The notes under the pieces were generated by a model. It made no database searches and was not told the origin of the DNA. It saw only the letters and a program-made list of their open reading frames with translations. A program made the position numbers and the translations under genes. A stretch of DNA of 64,000 bases from DATLLN01 sp963797175. Its GTDB lineage: Bacteria > Actinomycetota > Thermoleophilia > Gaiellales > JAICJC01. The stretch spans positions 496,001 to 560,000 of the forward strand of contig CAWCOL010000005.1 of assembly GCA_963797175.1 (NCBI GenBank), written 5' to 3'. Below are positions 58,692 through 64,000 of the stretch, in pieces; position 1 is the first letter of the stretch, and every line of letters begins with the position of its first letter.

Positions 58692-59392
58692 CCGCCGAAG
58701 CCGGCGGCGGCCAGCAGGCGCACGAGCAGCGGTGGGTTGCGTGGATCCTCCACCAGCCCGCTGAGGCCGATCCCGACGACGGGGACGCGCCCGGCGACGT
58801 CGGCCAAGAGATCCTCCACGTCCTCGATCGACGGGCCGCCCGGCTCCGGCATGAAGCAGGCGATCTGCGATGGCTCGAACACGTCGCAGTCGAGCGCGAC
58901 GTAGGCACCGGCGACGCCGTCCAGGACGCGGTCGAGCTCGTCCAGCGACGTCGCCAGTCCGACCCGCTCGATGAACGCCTCCTCCGGCGGGTCGAGGCTG
59001 CGCGCACCGATCAGCGCCGCGTCCTCCGCCGCCACGTCGCCGGCATCGAGCAGCATCCGGTACGGCATCCCCCACTCGTTCCCCGACGGCGACGACTCCG
59101 GCGTGTTCAGGTCGCCGTGCGCGTCGATCCAGACGATGGCGATGCGGCCGTGCCGCCGGGCGAGGCCGCGCCCGGCGCCGACGTGTGCGCAGCAGCACCC
59201 ACCCAGCACGACCGGCCGCTGCGGCAGCGCCTCCGCGATCAGCCGGTGCTGATCCTCCAGCCGCTTGGCATCGACCGTCGCCGCATCGGCGAAGGGCAGC
59301 GGCATCGCGGCGGCAAGGGTCATCGCCTCACCGCCGTCGCCCCACGCCCGCGGCACGCGCACCACTCTCGGCTCCCCGGCGCTCGCGTCCAC
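58688..59392 (-). CDS. Arginase/agmatinase-fold protein with altered first metal motif
   Basis: A 234-residue ureohydrolase-fold protein. Metal motifs: VWIDAHGDLNTPE (DAHxD) and YVALDCDVFEPSQ (DxD). The first motif, GGDHS in arginases, is GGCCCAHVGAG: its His is kept but shifted, and three cysteines replace the Asp region. It is shorter than arginases (~300). It may hydrolyse a guanidino or related substrate with a changed site, or use another metal. ATG 59392; convergent with ogt. Confidence 0.75.
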   Translation of the reverse strand: MDASAGEPRVVRVPRAWGDGGEAMTLAAAMPLPFADAATVDAKRLEDQHRLIAEALPQRPVVLGGCCCAHVGAGRGLARRHGRIAIVWIDAHGDLNTPESSPSGNEWGMPYRMLLDAGDVAAEDAALIGARSLDPPEEAFIERVGLATSLDELDRVLDGVAGAYVALDCDVFEPSQIACFMPEPGGPSIEDVEDLLADVAGRVPVVGIGLSGLVEDPRNPPLLVRLLAAAGFGG

Positions 59393-59401
59393 CCCGTCAG
59401 G

Positions 59402-60850
59402 CTACCCGTCGACCAGCAGACCCTGCAACGGACCGAGCAGCCGGGCCGACCGGCGCGAGACGTGGTCGAGCCGGGTCAGGCGGTGTGTCATCGGGCTGCC
59501 CGCGCGGCGGAGCTCGAGCTGCTGCTCCGCCCGCGGCCGGAACTGCGCGTCGATCACGTCCGCTGGGTCGCCGGCGACCGACGCCTCGTCGCATTCCAGG
59601 TGCTCCGCCCACAGCCGCAGCCGCGTCGCACGGGCGAGATCGACATCATCGGTGACCAGGGCCGCCTCGGTGTCGTTGAACATCGAGTGGTCGTTCAGGT
59701 TCGCCGAGCCGACGATCAGCGTCCGATCGTCGATCACCGCCACCTTGGCGTGCACGTAGATCGGGTCGGCGGTCTCGCCGGCCGGGGCGTACAGCGAGCA
59801 GGCGAGCACCCGGCCCGCGCCGGCATCGGCGTCCATCAGCTCGGCGAGCGTCCCGCGCGTGTCGTCGGCGCCGCCGTACGGCCGCGCCGGAAGCACGATC
59901 AGCACCCGGAAACGGTCGCTGGGCGGCCGCCGCAGCTTCTCGATCAGGAGCTGGGCGATCTCCGGCGACCACAGGTACTGCGACTCCAGGTAGATCAGCT
60001 CGCGCGCCGAGCGGATCGCGCGGACGTACGCCTCGAGGATGCCGAACGAGCCGCTGGGCACGTCCCGGTACACGTGCTCAGGCACCGTCCGCACCAGCTG
60101 CACCGAGGTCGTCCCCGTCTCCGGCGGCGGGTCGGCCGCCGCCAGCACCTCGCCGGTCACCGCCAGCCAGCGCGCGGCGAAGTGCGCCGCCACGTCCGCG
60201 ACGACCGGGCCCTCGACCACGCTCGCCACGTCGTGCCAGCCCACCGCGGCCCGCGGCGGGTGGCTGGGCGAGTCGCGGCGGTCGCCGGCCATCGAGGTCA
60301 GATCGATGCCGCCGACGAACGCGACCATCCCGTCGATCACGATGATCTTGTCGTGGTGGCAGTGCAGCGGCCGCTCGTGCGCGTCCAGCGCACACCGGAT
60401 CGGCCCGGCGGCGACCAGCTCACGGCGCACCTCACGCACCATCCGCCGCGACGGCCGGAACACCGGCACCGGCGCGCCCGCCCAGAGCAGCACCCGGACG
60501 TCGATGCGTTCGGCCAGCTCAGCAAGCAGGTTGCGCACGACCACCGGCGGGTCGCCGTCGGCCATGACGAAGTCGGGCGAGAGGAACCAGCCGGCCACGT
60601 GGACGAACGACGTCGCCCGGCGCATCTCCTCCACCATCCGCCCCAGCGCCGCCTCGCCGTCGATCAGCACCTCCAGCCGGTTGCCGTGCCGAGCCGGTGC
60701 GGCATCGTCCGCCCACACGCCCGCCTCGTGGTCGAACGGGCGCTTGCCGACCGCCGCCAGCCGGCGCCGGTGGTGCGCCCGCACGCCCGCGGCGACCGTG
60801 TCGCCGACCCGCCGGTCGACGTGCGTGATGACATCGCGGAGCCCGGTCAT
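59402..60850 (-). CDS. Phospholipase D-family protein (two HKD motifs)
   Basis: A 482-residue protein with both catalytic HxK(x)4D motifs: HCHHDKIIVIDGMVAFVGG near the middle and YVHAKVAVIDDRTLIVGSAN in the C-terminal half. The intervening IYLESQYLWSPEIAQLLIEK is typical of PLD/cardiolipin-synthase relatives. No membrane helices are seen, so it is more like a cytoplasmic or secreted PLD than cardiolipin synthase, which has two N-terminal helices. Likely a phosphodiesterase/transphosphatidylase of unknown substrate. ATG 60850; an upstream in-frame GTG is possible. Confidence 0.87.
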   Translation of the reverse strand: MTGLRDVITHVDRRVGDTVAAGVRAHHRRRLAAVGKRPFDHEAGVWADDAAPARHGNRLEVLIDGEAALGRMVEEMRRATSFVHVAGWFLSPDFVMADGDPPVVVRNLLAELAERIDVRVLLWAGAPVPVFRPSRRMVREVRRELVAAGPIRCALDAHERPLHCHHDKIIVIDGMVAFVGGIDLTSMAGDRRDSPSHPPRAAVGWHDVASVVEGPVVADVAAHFAARWLAVTGEVLAAADPPPETGTTSVQLVRTVPEHVYRDVPSGSFGILEAYVRAIRSARELIYLESQYLWSPEIAQLLIEKLRRPPSDRFRVLIVLPARPYGGADDTRGTLAELMDADAGAGRVLACSLYAPAGETADPIYVHAKVAVIDDRTLIVGSANLNDHSMFNDTEAALVTDDVDLARATRLRLWAEHLECDEASVAGDPADVIDAQFRPRAEQQLELRRAGSPMTHRLTRLDHVSRRSARLLGPLQGLLVDG

Positions 60851-60879
60851 GGAGGGTGTATACACCCGCCGGCGTCGGG

Positions 60880-61740
60880 TCAGAGGCTGCGTAGGCGATC
60901 GGGCGCGGGCATCCACCGCCCCTGCGGGTCGCGGCAGATCGCCCCCGCCAGCTCGAGGCGGGCCAGCGCCGCCGAGATGGCGGCCGGCGGCATGCCCAGC
61001 CGTACGGCGAGCTGATCGGGGAACCCGGCATCGACCCGCAGGGCGTCCAGCACCGGGTCGCCCTCTGCGACGGACGGCCGCCGCCGCGGCTCCAGGCCGA
61101 GCCAGCCCAGCAGGTCCTCCGGCCCCTCGATCAGGCCGGCGCCGGCCTTCAGCAGCCCGTTGGTGCCGCCCGCGCCGCTGAACCCGGGCCAGCCGGGGAC
61201 GGCCAGCACGTCGCGGCCCAGGTCGAGCGCGTGGTCAGCCGTGATCAGCGCGCCGCTCCGCACCCGCGCCTCGACGACGACCACGGCGTCGGCCAGCGCG
61301 GCGATCAGCCGGTTGCGAGCCGGGAAGCGCCACGGCGCCGGCTCGGTGCCGGGCGGGTACTCCGAGACCACCAGGCCCTCGCGCACGATCCGCTCGTACA
61401 CCGCGCGGTTCGTTCGCGGATACGCGACGTCCGCGCCGCAGCCGAGCACCGCGACCGTCGGGCCGCCGGCGGCGAGCGCGCCCCGATGGGCGGCGGCATC
61501 GACGCCCAGCGCCAGGCCGCTGACGACCAGCGCGCCCGCCTCCGCGGCCTCCGCCGCCAGCACCTCCGCGAGACGCAGGCTGGCGTCGGCGGCGCGGCGC
61601 GAGCCGACGATTGCGACCACCGGGCCGTCCCACGCCAGCAGGTCCTCGCGCGCGCCGACCGTGAACAGCTCGGCGGGCGGGTCGTGGAGCTCGCACAGGC
61701 GCTGCGGATAGCCCGGCCGGCGCCGGCGGAGCCTCCTCAC
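60880..61740 (-). CDS. dprA: DNA-processing protein DprA (RecA loader)
   Basis: A 286-residue DprA. A Rossmann-like domain with AIVGSRRAADASLRLAEVLA, VVSGLALGVDAAAHRGAL, VLGCGADVAYPRTN and SEYPPGTEP, then RNRLIAALADAVVVVEA. The C-terminal winged-helix region (GFPDQLAVRLGMPPAAISAA) is retained. It binds single-stranded DNA during transformation. It is shorter at the N-terminus than many DprA proteins (no SAM domain). GTG 61740 overlaps the comM stop. Confidence 0.93.
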   Translation of the reverse strand: MRRLRRRRPGYPQRLCELHDPPAELFTVGAREDLLAWDGPVVAIVGSRRAADASLRLAEVLAAEAAEAGALVVSGLALGVDAAAHRGALAAGGPTVAVLGCGADVAYPRTNRAVYERIVREGLVVSEYPPGTEPAPWRFPARNRLIAALADAVVVVEARVRSGALITADHALDLGRDVLAVPGWPGFSGAGGTNGLLKAGAGLIEGPEDLLGWLGLEPRRRPSVAEGDPVLDALRVDAGFPDQLAVRLGMPPAAISAALARLELAGAICRDPQGRWMPAPDRLRSL

Positions 61741-63176
61741 CCGCCACCGTCCGAGCGGTAGGAGAGCGCCTCGGCGAGGTGGTCGGCCCGCACCTCCGCC
61801 TCACCCGAGAGCGCGGCGATCGTCTGCGCAACCCGCCGGGTCTTCTCGACACCGCGGCCGGAGAGGAACCGACCGGAGGTCGCACGGTCGAGCAACGCCT
61901 CCGCGTCGCCCGTCAGGGCCGGCCGCCGCTGCTCGAGCAGGCCGCGGGCACGCAGGATGCGCGGCGCCACGACCGCCGAGCCCTCCCCTGTGCTGCCGTG
62001 GGCCTCCGCCCGCGGCACCTCGACCCGCAGGTCGAAGCGGTCGAGCAGCGGGCCGCTGATGCGGGTGCGGTAGGCGGCCAGCCGCTGCGGCGAGCAGCGG
62101 CATTCGCGGTCGGGGTCGCCGTAGAGCCCGCATGGGCAGGGGTTCATTGCCGCGACGATCTGGCAGCGCGCCGGCAGCAGCACCGACCCGGCCGCGCGCG
62201 AGATCCGCACCTCGCCGTCCTCCAGCGGCATCCGCAGCGCCTCCAGCGCCGGGCGCTGGAACTCCGGCAGCTCGTCCAGGAACAGGATCCCGCGGTGGGC
62301 GAGCGTCACCTCGCCCGGACGGAGCCGGGCGTTGCCGACCAGCGCGGCCACCGACGCGCTGTGATGCGGCGCGCGGAAGGGCCGGCCCAGCAGCCCGGAG
62401 CCGGGCTGCAGCTCGCCGGCAGCGGAGTGGATGCGCGTGATCTCGAGCGCCTCGGCCTGCGACGCCGCGGGCAGGAGCCCGGGCATCCGCCGGGCCAGCA
62501 TCGTCTTGCCGCTGCCGGGCGGGCCGACCATCAGCAGGTTGTGGCCGCCCGCCGCGGCGATCTCGACCGCCCGCCGGGCGCGCAGCTGCCCGCGCACGTC
62601 GGCCAGGTCGGGAAACGGCGCGGGCGGACGCAGGTGCGGCTCCGGCAGCTCCGGCGCCGGCGCCGTCCCGGCCAGCACGTCCACCGCCTCGTTCAGGTAG
62701 CGCGGCGCCAGCACGGGGACGCCGCCGGCCAGCGACGCCTCGCCGGCGCTCTCCGGCGCCACCAGCATGCCGTCCAGCCCCAGCCGCTCCGCCGCCTCCA
62801 TCATCGCCAGCACGCCCGCCACCGGCCGCAGCCGCCCGTCCAGGCCCAGCTCGGCGGCGGCGCCGACGCGGCGCAGCCGCTCGGGCGGGTGCAGCCGCCC
62901 GGCGCAGGTGATCACGGCCAGCGCGATCGCCAGGTCGTAGCCCGAGCCCTCCTTGCGCTCACGCGCCGGGGCGAGGTTGACGACCAGGCCACCCTCCGGG
63001 AACTCGTACCCGCTCGAGTCGAGCGCGCCGCGCACGCGGTCGCGCGCCTCCTGCACCGCGCGGTCGGGCAGGCCGACGACGGTGAACGAGGGCAGGCCGC
63101 GGCCCGCCTTGGCCTCGACCTCGATGCGGCGGGCCTCGACGCCGGACAGACAGAAGGTGACCGCGCGGGCGAGCAT
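61737..63176 (-). CDS. comM: ComM-like Mg-chelatase/AAA+ helicase
   Basis: A 479-residue AAA+ protein. Opening LARAVTFCLSGVEARRIEVE, DRAVQEARDRVRGAL and the Lon-like N-domain (EGSGYDLAIALAVI) precede Walker A MVGPPGSGKTMLARRMPGLL. GILFLDELPEFQRPALEALR (Walker B) and AAMNPCPCGLYGD with zinc-type cysteines (CRCSPQRL) follow. In transformable bacteria ComM promotes heteroduplex extension. It is transcribed with dprA, yraN and rnhB, a conserved order. Confidence 0.93.
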   Translation of the reverse strand: MLARAVTFCLSGVEARRIEVEAKAGRGLPSFTVVGLPDRAVQEARDRVRGALDSSGYEFPEGGLVVNLAPARERKEGSGYDLAIALAVITCAGRLHPPERLRRVGAAAELGLDGRLRPVAGVLAMMEAAERLGLDGMLVAPESAGEASLAGGVPVLAPRYLNEAVDVLAGTAPAPELPEPHLRPPAPFPDLADVRGQLRARRAVEIAAAGGHNLLMVGPPGSGKTMLARRMPGLLPAASQAEALEITRIHSAAGELQPGSGLLGRPFRAPHHSASVAALVGNARLRPGEVTLAHRGILFLDELPEFQRPALEALRMPLEDGEVRISRAAGSVLLPARCQIVAAMNPCPCGLYGDPDRECRCSPQRLAAYRTRISGPLLDRFDLRVEVPRAEAHGSTGEGSAVVAPRILRARGLLEQRRPALTGDAEALLDRATSGRFLSGRGVEKTRRVAQTIAALSGEAEVRADHLAEALSYRSDGGG

Positions 63177-63238
63177 GGCTCCCACCGTACGAGCGGGAAG
63201 CGCGCGGGTGGGTGACGAGCCGTGCCGAGAGTGTGTGG

Positions 63239-63589
63239 CTAGAAGGCCGCTGGCACGTGACGGATGGCCGTGCCGGTCACGGCGATCACGTCGAAGCGGA
63301 CGCGGTCGACGGTCGGGTCGCGCGCCATCAGCACCTCGGCCGCCTCGCGCAGCCGCTGCCGCTTGTGCGGCCCCACGGCCTCCAGCGGCGTCCCGAACCG
63401 CACCGTGCGCCGCGCCTTGACCTCGCACACCACCAGCAGCCCGCCGCGGCGGGCGAGCAGGTCGACCTCGCGACCCGCCACGCGCACGTTGCGGCCCACC
63501 ACGCGGTAGCCGGCCAGGCGCAGCCGCCACGCCGCGGCGCTCTCGGCCAGCCTGCCGTAGGCGGCGGGGCTACCCGGCCAGGTCGGCAT
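63239..63589 (-). CDS. yraN: UPF0102/YraN-family nuclease-like protein
   Basis: A 116-residue protein of the restriction-endonuclease-like fold: GRLAESAAAWRLRLAGYRVV, REVDLLARRGGLLVVCEVKA (the D/E-x-K core), and HKRQRLREAAEVLM, ending RFDVIAV. Biological role unknown; it is often next to rnhB and comM. ATG 63589 overlaps the rnhB 3' end by 20 bases. Confidence 0.9.
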   Translation of the reverse strand: MPTWPGSPAAYGRLAESAAAWRLRLAGYRVVGRNVRVAGREVDLLARRGGLLVVCEVKARRTVRFGTPLEAVGPHKRQRLREAAEVLMARDPTVDRVRFDVIAVTGTAIRHVPAAF

Positions 63590-64000
63590 AGGCGGCCGCG
63601 CGGAAGGAGCGGCGGTGCAGCGGGGTGACGCCGTGGCGGCGGACGGCGGCGCCGTGATCGGGCGTGATGTAGCCGACGTGCTGCTCGAACCCGTACTCGG
63701 GATAGCGCGCGGCGACGCCGTGCATGAACCGGTCGCGGATCACCTTGGCCACGATCGAGGCCGCGGCGATGGCGGCGGACGTGCCGTCGCCGCCGATCAC
63801 CCGGCGGTGCTCCCGCGCGCAGGCGGGCACGGCGAAGCCGTCGGTCAGGCAGACGTCGGGCGCAGGGTCGATCGACTCCAGCGCCCGCGCCAGGGCGCGC
63901 AGGTTCGACTTGTGGAGGCCGTAGCTGTCGATCTCGTCGGCCGGCACGATGATCACGGCCACCGCGTCGGCCACGCGCATGACGGCGCGCAGCAGCTCGG
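63570..64000 (-). CDS. rnhB: Ribonuclease HII, 5' part beyond the window
   Basis: The last ~142 residues of RNase HII, which cuts RNA in RNA-DNA hybrids. Visible: DEIDSYGLHKSNLRALARAL, CLTDGFAVPA (active-site Asp) and GGDGTSAAIAAASIVAKVIRD, then YPEYGFEQHVGYITPDHGAA, a family signature. The catalytic N-terminal DEAGRG motif would be outside the window. The frame is open to base 64000. Confidence 0.92.
   Translation of the reverse strand, partial: ELLRAVMRVADAVAVIIVPADEIDSYGLHKSNLRALARALESIDPAPDVCLTDGFAVPACAREHRRVIGGDGTSAAIAAASIVAKVIRDRFMHGVAARYPEYGFEQHVGYITPDHGAAVRRHGVTPLHRRSFRAAAYADLAG

Overview
The window is high-GC DNA (about 70%) with strongly G/C-biased third positions and frequent GTG/TTG starts. 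Gene content points to an actinomycete-type chromosome: a non-flagellar Tad/Flp pilus cluster, a WhiG/FliA-type sigma factor, a gatCAB operon, cydDC, comM-dprA, and many small secreted or GNAT/cupin/APH proteins. The combination (VWA-TadB fusion, class V aminotransferase next to serA, lysyl-oxidase-like and subtilisin-like secreted proteins) suggests a deep-branching Actinomycetota such as Thermoleophilia. That placement is an inference. No rRNA, CRISPR array, insertion sequence, prophage or integrative element was seen. Three tRNAs are present (Cys-GCA, Gly-GCC, Trp-CCA). No gap between genes exceeds about 250 bases.

Layout. 1-1.04 kb: 3' end of a secreted subtilase. 1.08-13.4 kb (minus): housekeeping, comprising DNA repair (mpg), an MBL hydrolase, a sugar aminotransferase, branched-chain and serine metabolism (ilvE, serA and its partner aminotransferase), a PAP2 membrane enzyme, gatCAB, a cold-shock protein, a spermidine-synthase-like methyltransferase and folD. 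13.5-20.7 kb (plus): the Tad pilus cluster flp-tadE-cpaB-cpaE-cpaF-(VWA-tadB)-tadC. 20.7-31.4 kb: APH-like kinase, tRNA-Cys, GAF-GGDEF cyclase, heme A synthase, RmlD-like reductase, a PLP decarboxylase plus ALDH7 dehydrogenase, and zinc genes (zur-znuC-znuB divergent from znuA). 32.6-40.3 kb: a secreted beta-propeller, a serine-repeat membrane protein, GNAT and VOC proteins, tRNA-Gly, a chemoreceptor-like protein, a threonine-synthase-like pseudoenzyme and small proteins. 40.5-47.0 kb: RlpA-like protein, EF-G-like GTPase, xerD-whiG operon and a TadG-like VWA pilus protein, several broken by single-base indels that look like sequence error. 47.2-58 kb: secreted proteins (lysyl-oxidase-like, choice-of-anchor-C-like), an SOS-box small gene, cydDC and tandem cupins. 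58-64 kb: tRNA-Trp, ogt, arginase-like protein, PLD, and dprA-comM-yraN-rnhB.

How parts connect. Sites resembling sigma-28 promoters (CTCAA, 15-16 bases, GCCGAT/GCCGAC) precede flp, cpaB and the chemoreceptor-like gene, and a perfect -10 (GCCGATAA) precedes a 50-codon gene beside the pilus cluster. The WhiG/FliA sigma factor at 43.7-44.5 kb is the natural candidate to read them. This suggests a non-flagellar sigma-28 regulon joining the Tad pilus to a chemoreceptor. A TadG-like protein lies about 1.4 kb beyond the sigma factor operon, away from the main pilus locus.

Other notable points: a perfect LexA-type palindrome in front of an unknown 75-residue gene, a threonine-synthase-like protein whose PLP lysine is replaced by arginine, and several small genes outside usual length cut-offs. 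All function calls come from reading motifs by eye; no database search was run.
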